Assembly: GCF_945859705.1 (NCBI RefSeq)
Contig: NC_079134.1
Location: 39,198,576-39,262,575 of the forward strand
Length of the DNA: 64,000 nucleotides
Direction: 5' to 3'
Source: Episyrphus balteatus
Lineage: Eukaryota > Arthropoda > Insecta > Diptera > Syrphidae
The notes under the pieces are model-generated. The model ran no database searches. It had not been told where the DNA came from and worked only from the letters and a program-made list of their open reading frames with translations. Shown here piece by piece: positions 12,180-23,445 of the stretch (within the stretch, counting starts at the first letter, position 1; every line of letters starts with the position of its first letter). The translations under genes were made by a program, and so were the position numbers.

Positions 12180-12637
12180 CTGTAGGCCAAATTCATGCAC
12201 TTAAAAAGCTTTGTCAACGATGTCTCAATTTCTAAATGCGATGCAATCAAACTCATTGAACCATATTCCTTGACCTTGATTGGTACATAAAGCTGCACTT
12301 GAGTGCATTCACTTGGCTCATCCGGTTTTGATAATGTTGGATCCTCTGGATCGAGCATTTTAATTTCACTATCATCATCATCTTGAGCTTCTTCGGCTTC
12401 AAAATGTGACACCATAAATTGGCCAGAATGTATAGTTTCTTTGCCAGCACCAAGTGGTGATTCGCCACCACTTCCATTGCCCCCATTGCCACCGCCACTA
12501 CCGCTGCTTGTTCCTGGACAACCAATTGGTAATGATTCTGAAGAAATAATTAAAGTTGGAGAAGCCGAATGACGTTGCTGTTGTTGTTGCTGCTGCTGAC
12601 GATGATACATTTCATAGGGATTCGACATAGTTATCAT
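12180..12637 (-). CDS. Mondo: Mondo (Mio/ChREBP-like bHLH-Zip factor), first coding exon, partial
   Basis: Mondo proteins pair with an Mlx/Bigmax partner and switch on glucose- and lipid-response genes; glucose sensing resides in the N-terminal Mondo conserved regions. The exon encodes 152 codons plus two bases. A polyQ run lies at residues 14-21 and a Gly/Ser-rich linker at about 43-58. IHSGQFMVS at 69-77 is the first Mondo conserved region. An acidic stretch follows at 82-92, then SLTKLFKCMNLAY near the end, matching the start of the second region (vertebrate ChREBP has LTRLFECLSLAY there). The exon ends CTACAG|GTGAGT, a consensus donor, phase 2. Translation may start at Met1 or Met4. The remaining exons (DNA-binding bHLH-Zip part) are not visible and would lie at lower coordinates or outside the window. 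Confidence 0.9.
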
Positions 12638-12639
12638 TA

Positions 12640-14080
12640 TTATTGTTTTATGTTTTTATTTTCTGCCACACTTTTACACATATATAAATTGTTATAATTT
12701 ATTTTTTAAATTTTATCTGAAATATTGGAAACGATAATGGATAGTTTAAAAATGAGAATTTATGTTTTGTGCGATTTTGAATGGTTCATTTTTGGTTTTG
12801 CGAATTAGGAAGGAAATATTCTTAATCTTATTTTTTCCTTGTTAATTTAAAAAATTAACTGGCAAAGTGAAGAAATATTCTGTAGCTGAGCAGTTCTTAC
12901 CTTTCCATTTGGAAAGGGTTAGTTTTTGAACCTAAAAATATACATTCCCAGTGAGAGTTTCCATCGTTACGGGCGTGACATGTTTACTCATAATTTTATG
13001 AATTTGTCGAACATCATTCAAAATCAATAGTGTTAAATTTGTATATTGAGTAAAATGAATGCAAATAAACTTGATTTTGTTTTAATATCGAATTAAGTTG
13101 CGTTACGTGCGTTACAAAGCTCCTGATTTTCTAATAGAAAATTTAAATTCATAAAATACAAAATGTAACATGTTTATTCTTCAACAAATGTTGTTATGAT
13201 TGGATGTTTATCTTCAATTCCTAATACAAATCTATTAAAAATATTCAATTTACACTTTTACGTGTGACAAAAAAAGGCGTACAGATGTGAATCTATTCTC
13301 TTAACAAATAACATTTCTATACTCTCAGCAGATTAATTTGTTGGTGAAAATAATCAATAAACAAATAAATTCCTTTAATCTATTTAAGGAAAAGAATACC
13401 TATTTGTTTCATAAATTGCACTGTCACAATAAGATTTTGCTTTACTGCATAATCTGTAAGAATAGAATACATTTTTTATATACCCAAAAAAAGTCCAAAG
13501 CAGATTATCATTATTGTTTTGCGTAGTTCTTTTTTTTTTACACTACCTATAGTGAAGCTAAAGTACAAAAACAATCTTTATAGCCACTTAAGAAGATTAT
13601 TCTTCTACAACTGATAAAAATTTTAAAGATAATATTATTTACTTTGTTATCAAATTTCTTATACAGGGCGGTTTGAATTAGATGTGTCGAAACAAAACAA
13701 AAAAAAATCTATTTGTGTTCATTGTAGATTAGTAGGTACGCGAAACTACTTCCGCAAACACCAAATTTTGAAATAATTTTAAATTACTTTTTGACTGGAC
13801 TGAAGAAGAATAGAGGGCTATTTCAAACAAAGCTTAATGGTTTAGATTAGACTGTTGAAAACAGAAATGTACAACTTTTTAGCTCCGCTAAGGCAGAAAT
13901 GCAATCTCAATTTTCTTTTAACCAAACTGGTTGAGTTCGTTTGTCGACCCAAAATTAAAAAAAAATCATGTGTGCAATTCACACGTGGTAGAAGTGAAAC
14001 CTTAAAAAATCATTTTTCTTGCAAAAAAAAAAATAGAAAAAATCTACCTATTTTTATTCTATCACCTTCAAATCCATGTT
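12640..14080. other. Upstream intron/leader region of Mondo, no exon recognised
   Basis: AT-rich DNA with several short chance frames on the plus strand. TACAGGGCGGTTTGAATTAG at about 13664 looks like an orphan transposon end. No tRNA, exon or promoter could be supported. Confidence 0.4.
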
Positions 14081-14089
14081 TTTTATATG

Positions 14090-14400
14090 ACAACCTATAT
14101 AAATTTTATATCATCTGAAAGCTTATTGTCTAAGCTTTAAATATACATATCGATCAGGTCTATGAGACATCTACAAAGAGAGCTAGAATTTTTTGAACTC
14201 GATGAAATTTCATCCAAAAAGCAAAAAAAACATTTATTTTTATGTTCTCATGCTATTAAATCAATTTTTTTGTCTGACAACCTATAAAAAATTTTATACC
14301 ATGTGAAAGCTTATTGTTTCACCTTGTATAATGATATATAAATCTTATTTCAAAGATGTCTACAAGAGAAGTTAGAATTTTTTAAAGTCAACCATGTCGA
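14090..14400 (+). repeat. Diverged tandem pair of about 190-bp units
   Basis: The phrases CCTATAxAAATTTTATA, TGAAAGCTTATTGT, GACATCTACAA and TAGAATTTTTT occur once from about 14093 and again from about 14281. The second unit runs into the left arm of the large palindrome at 14338-15483. Confidence 0.55.
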
Positions 14401-15483
14401 ATTTCCAGACTGAGATTACGGTACTTCCTACACTGGTAGCTGGTCATCGCCAACAGATCTCCACAGGTGTTTTGAGGTATTTTTAAATTTTTTTCAATTT
14501 AAGATTTTATAACTTGTAGAGCACGTAACGTTATGTGTGATATATCAAATAAAAGGTTATGTTATCAGCATGCTTATTAAAGTTTAACCAAATTTGTATG
14601 TACACTAGATTAAAAGATATAACGTGTGTTTAAAAAGAACATCTTTTTACCGTTATCTCCGAATTAATTGAAATTTTGTACAATTATAATTTATTTAATT
14701 ACCTATCTACAGTACAAATTTCATTAATCTATCTATTAAAACAAAAAAGTTATAACAAGTTGAAGTCGTGTCGCGTTTTCGTTTCATCTTGTTTCAAATC
14801 ACTACGATACTAAAGAAGTTTTCACTTCAAAAAAAATTATTAAAAATCAAAAAATCCTGTGCTAATAATTTATTTTGTATTTTGTTTGTTAACTCAACTT
14901 GTTTAATTAAAACGCCAATTTTTCAATGGTCAGATAAACCTCAGATAGAGCTTATTCATAGGAATAAAAGTTTTTTTGAAGTGAAAACTTCTTTAGTATC
15001 GTAGTGATTTGAAACAAGATGAAACGAAAACGCGACACGACTTCAACTTGTTATAACTTTTTTGTTTTAATAGATAGATTAATGAAATTTGTACTGTAGA
15101 TAGGTAATTAAATAAATTATAATTGTACAAAATTTCAATTAATTTCATATTCAAAATTCGGAGATAACGGTAAAAAGATGTTCTTTTCCAACACACGTTA
15201 TATCTTTTAATCTAGTGTACATACAAATTTTGTTAAACTTTAATAAGCATGCTGATAACATAACCTTTTATTTGATATATCACACATAACGTTACGTGCT
15301 CTACAAGTTATAAAATCTTAAATTGAAAAAAATTTAAAAATACCTCAAAACACCTGTGGAGATCTGTTGGCGATGACCAGCTACCAGTGTAGGAAGTACC
15401 GTAATCTCAGTCTGGAAATTCGACATGGTTGACTTTAAAAAAATCTAACTTCTCTTGTAGACATCTTTGAAATAAGATTTATG
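14338..15483. repeat. Near-perfect palindrome with about 500-bp arms
   Basis: Left arm 14338-14835 and right arm 14970-15483 are reverse complements with only a few mismatches plus one indel of about 17 bp (near 15145). The loop is about 134 bp. Matching landmarks include GTAGCTGGTCATCGCCAACA, CGTAACGTTATGTG and GAAGTCGTGTCGCG. There is no obvious transposon terminus. If transcribed it would fold into a very long double-stranded RNA, as hairpin-RNA (endo-siRNA) loci do. A foldback transposon or an inverted segmental duplication is the alternative. Confidence 0.9.
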
Positions 15484-15861
15484 CTGTCGAAATCCATATC
15501 AATTTTTTTTTAACAAAATCATTTAAGTTAAAAAAAAACTCTTAGAAATTCACCTTTTTTTTAAATCGCAAAAACTAGTTCAAGTTGCAACTGATGGTGT
15601 CGCGAACCGGGATGACGAATTTATAGATAGCCTGGTTATCTACTTGTTATGGGACATAAGCTTAATCCTGGGAGGCAAAGTTGATAAAATGCATTTATTA
15701 CCACGTTTTAGGTCAATATATCGCACTATTCTACGTTTAGAAGATATTTAAAAAACTAAAAAATTCAGTCTCTTTAAATTTCCAAAAATTACTTTTTTTA
15801 TATTTAGATTTTTGTATTGCTGAATTATTTTTATATTTATTATAATAATATTATAATAACC

Positions 15862-16420
15862 TTTTTACTTGCTCTATAGGGCAAGTATTGGTTTCGTGTC
15901 GAAAAAAAAAAATTGAGGTTTTAATCAAAACCAACATTACGATGATGGAGAATTCCGAAAAAGTGGGTCCCTCAATTCCGTCCGTGCGTCTGTGCGTCCA
16001 TCTGTACTCATTTCCACAGCCTAAACGGGTGGATGGATTTTCTTCAAATTTGATACAGATGATTTTTATGGAGTTCTGAAAGTTGGTTTTTTTTTGGTTT
16101 TTTTATATCTCGTTTAGAACGTATACGTTCGAAAAAATACGATATTACGAATTTCTCAAAAACGGCTCTAACGATTTTGATTAAACTTTGTATACGTAAT
16201 ATTTAAAGCAATGGCAATAAAACTGCATTTTTATTTTTTCTCAAAAAAGTCAAATAACAAAAAAAAATGTTTTTCATTTAACAAAATTTTGCCCTAAATG
16301 TCGGCTCTTCCCCAATATCAATTTTTTTAAAATTTAGATCTAGCTTTTTAAATCTACAAGTAGACTGACATAAAAGTGCTTTGAACTGCAAGAGCAAGTA
16401 CGTGCGACCCCAGTCGTGCA
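15862..16420 (+). mobile_element. DINE/mini-me-like repeat, copy 2 (compact)
   Basis: The left end is TTTTTACTTGCTCTATAG followed by GGCAAGTATTGGTTTCGTG. Then come CATTACGATGATGGAGAA, a degenerate GTCY tract (CCGTCCGTGCGTCTGTGCG), and CTAAACGGGTGGATGGATTT. The right end is GAGCAAGTACGTGCGACC...GTCGTGCA. This is the cleanest full-length copy and serves as reference for copies 1 and 3. It has TACTTGCTC at one end and GAGCAAGTA at the other, a short subterminal inverted repeat. Non-coding. Confidence 0.75.
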
Positions 16421-17581
16421 TTTTATTTTTTTAATTCAAAAATCAACATTCAAAATTTTGACTTAACAACCATAATAATATTCAGTTAGTGGCGATAAAA
16501 AAAAAAAAGATGGTTTTACTATTTACTCAGAGATTAAATGAGAGGAAACAAAGAAATTCACTGTGGTGTAGGCGCAACATTTTTTTGGTGAATTTTCAGT
16601 ACAAAATTGTTTTTTTTTTTTTAAATAGGTATCTGCTAAACGTAGGGTGGACAAACGACGATTTTTGGTAGATTTTGGGTAGATTTTTAATTTTTAATTT
16701 TCTAGAAAAACTAGAAGGCATAGAAGCATATGGTTTTCAGAATTTGATAAGAAATTAATTGAGGCAGTTTATTTCATCAATTAATTTCATATTTAAATTC
16801 ACAGTCTTGGTAAAAATAGTATTTAATGTTTTTTTTTAACTTTTTTTTTCCAAAATTTTGACTTTGAAGTTGATTATTTCGAGAAAAGTTAATTGAATAA
16901 ATTTGATTTAAAAACTAGAATTAAGTGTACAATTCTGGCTTTTGAAAAAGGTCTTATTCATAACTGTAAGTGTTGCCGTTGTTTTTAAATAATATTTTTT
17001 TGTATTTTACGTGATATTTTAGAAAATTGCCCCTCCCGCCTAAACGGGGGGAGATAGACCCCCCTCCTATAGTAAGAAATAATTGTATTATACTCCTCTA
17101 CAAAATACCGTTATCAATTCTTGTCGCCTAAGTTATCGTACTCGTGCCAAACCCCAACTGAACTACAAATTTTGCAATGTTTCTTTCATTAGCTAGATAT
17201 ACATTCATATCGTAAGTTTTATCTATCCGTGTGTTGTTCGAGGCCTGAATTTTGATTTTTTTTTTTTCAAAAATAAAAAAATTATAATTATTCTTTAGTA
17301 GTTTTTTTTTTTTAGTTCAGAACAGAGCCTGGACTGTCAAACAAAAAATTTTATTTTTTTATCTCTGAATATTCAGAGCTTCAAATTTTTGCTCCTTTTT
17401 TCGTTCTGAACGTGTTCAGAGCGCGATCGATGGACTCAGAATAAAATAACAGACCGAGTTGAATGCTGAACACAAGCATTTGACAAGTGAAATTGAAAAA
17501 AAAATCTCAAACAATTAAAATAATGGCACAAGAGTACAGTTGTAGGCGGTCTATTTTTTTCTTTTTTTTTTTTTAATTTAG
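16421..17581. other. Non-coding DNA with a fragment of the CAGGGTGA-type element
   Basis: At 17027-17086 the sequence GCCCCTCCCGCCTAAACGGG plus GACCCCCCTCCTATA matches the terminal regions of the element at 22974-24107, so a diverged fragment of that family sits here. A short motif CAGAAC/GTTCAGA is repeated from about 17320 on. No gene seen. Confidence 0.45.
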
Positions 17582-17586
17582 TTTTA

Positions 17587-17735
17587 GCCCCGTTCCATTG
17601 GATGTGGTAGTTTGCTCATGAGTAGATCTAGTGCTAGAATTAACACATGATCTTCTACTCGAGGAGATAGGAGTGTATAGTTGTTGTTCTAGATTTCTAC
17701 TCAAGAGTAAACTACCACCTCCAATGGAATAGGGC
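17587..17735. mobile_element. 149-bp palindromic MITE with TTTTA duplication
   Basis: Ends are GCCCCGTTCCATTGG and its near-complement CCAATGGAATAGGGC, and the repeat continues inward (GTGGTAGTTTxCTC..GAGTAGA). TTTTA flanks both sides (17582-17586, 17736-17740), a likely 5-bp target duplication. A diverged relative may lie at about 24910-25080. Confidence 0.7.
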
Positions 17736-17919
17736 TTTTAATTCTTATATCTTATTACTGCAGGACAAAATGACAAGTAAATAGACAAAAATGTTCAGTT
17801 GTGATTTAAAAATAACTCTTAGCGCTCAGATGGCTGTTCAGAGCGTGCTCAGAATGTTCAGACTCTGTTCAGAGCTTTCTTCTGAGCTAAATAAGAAAAA
17901 CGCTTTTTGGCAGAAATTC

Positions 17920-18935
17920 AAACTTTTAAAAAGTCTGTTCAGCGAGGATTTTTCTAGATCAGAACAGGACAGGACAGCACAGTTTCGTGAGAAACGTCAG
18001 ATCAAGTTAGAACAGTCATTTAAACGTCAGTTCGTCGCCCTAGTATTGAAGTGCCGTATACGCCATTTTTACATTTTTGGGAAATCGCATTTAAATGTTC
18101 GGAAGATAATTGCGAAAGAACTAACCGCTGGTATTTTTTGATATTTTAGTATGATAAATAATTAAAATGTGTCTTTTATATACATGTTATTGGACATCTG
18201 CAATTCGTTTAGTTTTCAAAATATTTAAATTTTTGTCCAAAATGAGTTTGACGTATACGCCATGAAAATCAGAAGTTTATTTTATTCATATACATGTACG
18301 TCAAAAAAAACATAACGTACGTCAAAACCATTCTCAAAATATTCTTGCATTGCATGTAAAATTTGACGTAAATGCCAAAATTTCTTGTTTTTGTCAAAAC
18401 AATAGTGAATATTTCGGCAACGAAAAAAGATAGAAAAAAACGGATAGCAGATTTGAAAAGAGCAACTTCGAAAACATACGACTGCATACCTAGTTCAAAA
18501 AATGTAATTTGGCGTATACGGCACTCCAATACTAGGGCGACGAGTTGTCAAAATAAAAAAAAAAAACAAATTGTAAATTGAATGAATTTTTTGCTTATCG
18601 GTTCTAGTTAGTTTTATCTATTTTTTGAGTTTTTACTGCGGAAAATATAATTAAAAATTGTTTTTAGTTAGAAAAACCACGAGCACCCGAGAAATATTCG
18701 CACAATTATGTAAGTCAAAACAAAAACAAAAAATTACAGCTTTGCTTTTGACACTTCTCACGCATCTGTTCTAACTTGATCTGACTCAAAAGCAAAAACA
18801 GAAAATCCTGTTCTAAACTGTTCTAGTTTTGTCAATGAACAGGAAACTAGAACAGTTCAGCACAGAAAAAATCTCAATGAACAGCAAAAAGCTGTACTTT
18901 TCTGTCTAGAACAGTCCAGCACAGCGTCAGTGAAC
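17920..18935. mobile_element. Inverted-repeat element rich in CTGTTC motifs, interrupted by another transposon
   Basis: The left part (17930-18032) and right part (18740-18935) share inverted blocks: ACGTCAGATCAAGTTAGAACAG against CTGTTCTAACTTGATCTGAC, and many CTGTTC/GAACAG repeats. The arms are separated by the independent TIR element at 18033-18542. The 116-codon open frame at 17791-18141 runs across this junction and is not a gene. Confidence 0.5.
18033..18542. mobile_element. 510-bp TIR element, 33-bp TIRs, AGTT duplication
   Basis: TIRs begin CGTCGCCCTAGTATTG and continue GTGCCGTATACGCCA, with one mismatch over 33 bp. AGTT flanks both ends (18029-18032 and 18543-18546). The interior repeats TTGACGTATACGCCA-like motifs (18248 on, and a diverged TTGACGTAAATGCC at about 18362), likely subterminal transposase sites. 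Four-bp duplications fit Chapaev- or Sola-like groups, but no transposase is present, so the superfamily is open. Confidence 0.75.
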
Positions 18936-18948
18936 AGACTTAAAATAT

Positions 18949-19347
18949 AAAAAACAAAATCATCACATATGGCAACCATGAACTTAAGAAAAACTGTCAA
19001 ATAAGGCCGTGTGTGAATTGCATTAAATAGTTAACCCCTATTGAGGTGAATAAAAAAAATTTTATTGTTTAATATTTTTCTCTGCCTCTTTTTAGCTATG
19101 ATTCTCCTTTCAAAAAAAAAAAAAAACAAAACAGAACAGAACCATCTGCAAAAAAATTTAACTTAAATTTAAGCAGATCCCAGAGCCCATTAAACTTTTA
19201 ACAGCTGAAAATTTTGTATTCACCTCAATAGTGTCAAAAATTTTACACGGGGTTAACTATTTAACGCAATTCAGACACGGCTTTAAAATGTAAAAAATGG
19301 TATCATCACACATGGCAACCATGAACTTATAGAAAACTGTCAAATAA
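18949..19347 (+). mobile_element. MITE (about 19013-19283) inside a 66-bp direct duplication
   Basis: The MITE ends share AAxGCCGTGTxTGAATTGC and TTAAATAGTTAACCCC in inverted orientation, plus inner TATTGAGGTGAATA. Flanking it is a direct repeat of about 66 bp (18949-19012 and about 19282-19347) sharing ATGGCAACCATGAACTTA and AACTGTCAAATAA. The duplication is too long for an ordinary target-site duplication, so the flanks may be a tandem repeat or part of a larger composite. Confidence 0.6.
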
Positions 19348-20370
19348 ATAAAAAAAAGACAAAAAAAAAACAAAAAGAAAACAAACATCCCCACCTTACT
19401 GTTGTTATTTTGTTTTTGTACCCTTTGCTCTAGCCTCTACCTCTAGCAGCTAGAGGAGCCATATTTATTATTGATATTGATAAGAAACAACTACAAAAAT
19501 ATTTTCATCATGAAATTTAAAAAAAAAATCTCTCTCAAAGAAAACAGAAACAAATCGATTAAAATACTCAACAAAAATAAAATTATGATTTATGACTATT
19601 CCTTATTAATCCGAACAAAACCAAAAAAATAAACACTTTTTTTTGATAAATTAATGAATGATAAATAAACAAAAAGAAAAGAAATGACATAAAATAAACT
19701 CACTTTTTCAACTTTTTTGTTGTTTTTGTTTTCTTTTTAATTTTGTTTGAATTTATTGCAAAAATATTATATTTTTTTTTTATTTATCTCATCAATTTAG
19801 ATTAAACAATTCAAATTCAATGGCACTCTACAAATAACTACAAAAAAAATTATAATTTAATTCAAAAAAACACTATATACACAAACAACAACTACAAAAT
19901 CGATTTATTAATTATTTTTTTGTTTGCATTTTGTTTTTATTTGAGGGCGAATTATAATAATTTTTTTTTGTTGTTTTTCTTTTTGAAAGAAATTCAATAA
20001 AAATCGAAGAAATGTGAGAGACAAACGTGGTTTTTGCTTTTCTATTTTCGCATAGAAAAAAAAAATCTCAAAAAACCAGACAAAAACAAAAAAACACTTG
20101 AATTAATTTTTAATTCCAAAAACGCACGTTGTTTTTGTGAGATTTTTTTGGTATTTTTTTTTATTTCTTTTTGAATTAATTTACATAAATTACAAATTAC
20201 ACTTGTTGCCCGTTTTTGGGTTACACAAAAAAAACCACGCGACACAGAAAAAGTTTGACCAACTCGTCGATTGGGGTGGTTCTAGCTCAATAAAATATAA
20301 GAAATATTAAAGTCCTCAAGAATATTTGAGTTGAGCTTCACAAAATAAAATAAAATAAAATAAAAAAATA
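19348..20370. other. Low-complexity A/T-rich DNA
   Basis: Long A, T and AAC runs. No gene or element recognised. This could be intron of the Mondo 5' leader if the island at 20371-20620 is its first exon. Confidence 0.4.
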
Positions 20371-20620
20371 TTACGTCGTGATTTTGTTGTCCGTCGTCGG
20401 CCGAGTGCGAGTTCGAGTTTGACTACGATACGAGTACGAGGAATAGGAACGTCCTCGATTTTTGCTGACACCGTCGATGTCGTTGTCGTACCGTTGTGAG
20501 GCAAAGCGATAACGATTTAAGTGGTTGGCAAAGGCAAACGCCACAGATAAAACAGCTGAGCGTCGTTGTGGAGTTATGGAATTTTTGTTGTTCATTTAAA
20601 ATGATTAATAAATAAATTCT
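20371..20620 (-). promoter_or_regulatory. CpG-rich island, candidate promoter/leader exon of Mondo
   Basis: A sharp rise in GC and CpG content (GTCGTCGGCCGAGTGCGAG, CGTCGATGTCGTTGTCG) in AT-rich surroundings. On the minus strand a frame of 74 codons is open from ATG at 20595 (MNNKNSITPQRRSAV...). The peptide is not recognised and is Arg/Thr-rich near its end, as expected for GC-rich leader sequence read by chance. It lies about 8 kb upstream of the Mondo coding exon on the same strand and about 5 kb from the divergent leader exon at 25.5 kb, so a 5' untranslated exon or promoter for Mondo is the best guess. I could not find a convincing splice donor. Confidence 0.3.
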
Positions 20621-21172
20621 AAATTTGTTGCTGATGTGTGAGCTGTTGTTGTTATTTGGAAAAAGATGTGGTTCTAGATCTGTTTGAGATTAGAGACATT
20701 AGAAAAACATACAAAATCCACTTGGATTTAGTACTTTAGTGGTTCGTAGGAGCACACAAAAAATATCAAAAAAATCAAGAGAAATGTCATTCAGGTCGAA
20801 TGTTTTGATTTTTTTTTTCCTCAACTTTCTTTTGAACATTGACTACATTTTTTAAGGAATTCCACGGGTATTATAAAATTATATATAATTTAATTGAGAA
20901 ATAGAAATATTTTAGAATCATTTTAGAAAGTTTTTTTTATTTTATGCAAAGAAAAATAAAAAAAAAATGCAAAGTTGTTTGGTTGGACAAAAGTTCACTT
21001 TTGGTTTTCTTTCAAGAAAATAAAAAAAAAATGTGAAGTTTCTAATCTTTTTTTTCATTTTGGTACATTTTTTCTTCTTATTGGAATCTAGTACTTTTTT
21101 TGTTTTTATCATTGCGCCCTCTGGAGGAAAATAGTAAAATTTAGGTATGTTTGATTTGACTTTTAAATTGTT
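20621..21172. other. Non-coding DNA
   Basis: No gene or element recognised. Multiple homopolymer A and T runs. Confidence 0.4.
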
Positions 21173-21319
21173 GTTAAATTAGCACAGCTCGCGCTAAATT
21201 TGCTCCCATACAAATTATCGAAAAATTTTATCTCAGCTAAAATGGGTCCCATACAAACTACGATAACTTGTATGGGAATTTTATCTCGGCTAAAATTTAG
21301 CGAGAACAGCGTGCCAGGC
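21173..21319. mobile_element. Palindromic MITE of the GCCTGGTACGC family, copy A
   Basis: The right end reads CAGCGTGCCAGGC followed by TTTAA; the left end is degraded (CAGCTCGCGCTAAATTTGC). Internally it is almost self-complementary (CTCCCATACAAATTATCGA..., TTATCTCGGCTAAAATTTAG). It matches copy B at 23446-23593 closely and a diverged copy at 51445-51582. Confidence 0.6.
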
Positions 21320-21330
21320 TTTAAGCCTAA

Positions 21331-22530
21331 AGCCTAGTACGCAGATCGCGCTAAAATTTATCTTTCATACAAATTTCCTCCAAAGATAAATTTTAGCGAG
21401 GATTTTTAGCCAGGTAGTACGCAGTTCACGCGCTAAATTCGAATTCTCATCTATTACTTTTGCAAAAAGTCTCCACTCAATTTAGCTCGCGAAATATCGC
21501 ATTTTTTCACAGATATTTAGACATTTTTGTGGTTGTTGTTGCTGCAAGGAATAAGAGGCAAAAAAAACCTTGGAATATAATAAAAGAAGAGGAATAAAAC
21601 AAATTGAGAGCTTAAAAAAGGTATTCTGCAGGTAAAAAATATGTAATGTTATATTGAATGTAAGCTGGTACTTTGTATATAAAATCTATAGTACTATCAT
21701 GAAGTGAAATTTTTTAGTTTGTTCGCTACCTGAGTGGTCGCGAGGGCGCTTAGATCGAATTCAATAATGAGAGTAAGGAAATGAGATATACATTTCTGTT
21801 TGAAATTTGACATAGTTTTTAGTTCGTTCGCTCGCTTAATTTTTTGGTGGCGCTGTTTTTTTTTCATGATAGTACTATAGATTTTATATACAAAGAGCTG
21901 GTATAAGTAAATGAAACTGTGATTCAGCCGTTATTTTTAAATTTAAATTTATCTTGGCTTTTAGCGAACGCGTGTAGAGATAAAAATTGTCGAGATAAAA
22001 TTTAGTTTAGCGCGATCTGCGTACTGGGCTTAAGTACGCTGCTGATGCGAAACGAAAAATTTTCAAGTCTCCAAAGTCGACAACGAAAGAAAAAATATCA
22101 TCGAGTATAGCCCAGTACGCAGATCGCGCTAAACTAAATTTTATCTCTACACGCGTTCGCTAAAAGCCAAGATAAATTTAAATTTAAAAATAACGGCTGA
22201 ATCATAGTTTCATTTACTTATACCAGCTTACATTCAATATTACAAATTTTTTTTACCTGCAGAATACCTTTTTTACGCTCTCATTTTGTTTTATTCCTCT
22301 TCTTTTATATATTCCAAAGTTTTTTTTTGACTCTTATTCCTTGCAGCAACAACAACAACCACAAAAATGTCAAAATTTATTTGTGAAAAAATGCGCTCAG
22401 CATTATTCCGCGAGTAAATTGAGTGGAGAATTCGAATTCAGCGCGTGAACTGCGTACTACCTGGCTAAAATTTATCTTTGGAGGAAATTTGTATGAAAGA
22501 TAAATTTTAGCGCGATCTGCGTACTAGGCT
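21331..22530. mobile_element. 1.2-kb inverted-repeat element of the GTACGCAG family
   Basis: Outer ends AGCCTAGTACGCAGATCGCG and complement GATCTGCGTACTAGGCT. The left arm (21331-22031, less the nested 225-bp insert) and right arm (22109-22530) match over about 420 bp. An inner pair GCGATCTGCGTACTGGGC / GCCCAGTACGCAGATCGC bounds a 77-bp centre. The arms contain GTTGTTGTTGCTGCAAGGAA and CAGGTAAAAAATxTGTAAT. The centre begins with AAGTACGCTGCTGATGCGAA, the end of yet another family, so this is probably a composite of fused TIR elements. Confidence 0.65.
21671..21895. mobile_element. 225-bp MITE with 8-bp target duplication
   Basis: Perfect long TIRs start CTTTGTATATAAAATCTATA and continue GTACTATCATGA. 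AGCTGGTA is duplicated at 21663-21670 and 21896-21903. An 8-bp duplication fits hAT or P-like superfamilies. It is nested in the left arm of the 21331-22530 element. A relative with a similar TIR lies at 57480-57662. Confidence 0.85.
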
Positions 22531-23445
22531 TATTCTGTCAAGGTCAAAATAAAAAAAATCCAAATTATTTTAAAATCAAGACAAATCAACAGAAAATAAT
22601 TTTTAAAGCAAGAAATAAATGAATTAGAAATGAAAAAATTATCAACACTGCTCTTGGAGTCAAGAAAAATGCACAGGACAGTAAAAAGTAAGTGACAAAT
22701 AAGTAAGAACTCTCCAATTGTTCGCTAGAGCTGCGTACTGAAAAACGAAAAGCAAAACGAAATTTTGTATTTATTTGGGCTGTAGTGAAAACAGGCTATT
22801 AACAAAAAAGAGTCTATGTGGTTTATGCCTTTTTTTGTCAGAGTTAATACTCGGATTTAGGGTCCGTAAAAACGTAGTATTAGTTGTACAAATATTTTAT
22901 CTGTGGTTCATGAATTTTTATCTTCTGAAATCTATGGTTAAAGTGAGGTTTAGCAATGCTTAAAAGTCATATACAGGGTGATTCAGGAGTAATGTGCCAA
23001 AAAGCTAGAGCGTGTAGGTTAGGTCGAGAAAGAAAAAAATCGTACGGGAGGGGGGTCTATTCCCCCTCGTTTAGCCGGGAGGGGTAATTTAAACAAAACT
23101 TGACTTATTTTGGAAAAAAAAAATAATACAAATCAACCAAAACCCTAGTCTTTTAAGGCATAACTACATACACCACTTTTTGAAAAAGCACAAAAGTGAA
23201 AATATTTTTTTTTCTGGCTAGCGCAATTGTTTTGTGAAAAAGAGTATACAAATTGTTTATTAGACCAAAAAATAAGCTTTCTGCATTATTTGTTTTAATT
23301 TTTCAGGCCGAAAAACTATAAAAAAATGCGTTTGAAAATTTTCACTTTTGTACTTTTTCACTTTTTGAGCCAATGTAGTTAAGCCTTTACAATACTTTTA
23401 AACAAAGCCATTTTATAGCACAGTTTTTGAAAAATTTATGTTTAA

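Noticed and set aside
17791..18141. 116-codon plus frame
   Set aside because: It crosses the junction of two transposons and is built from CTGTTC-type repeats.
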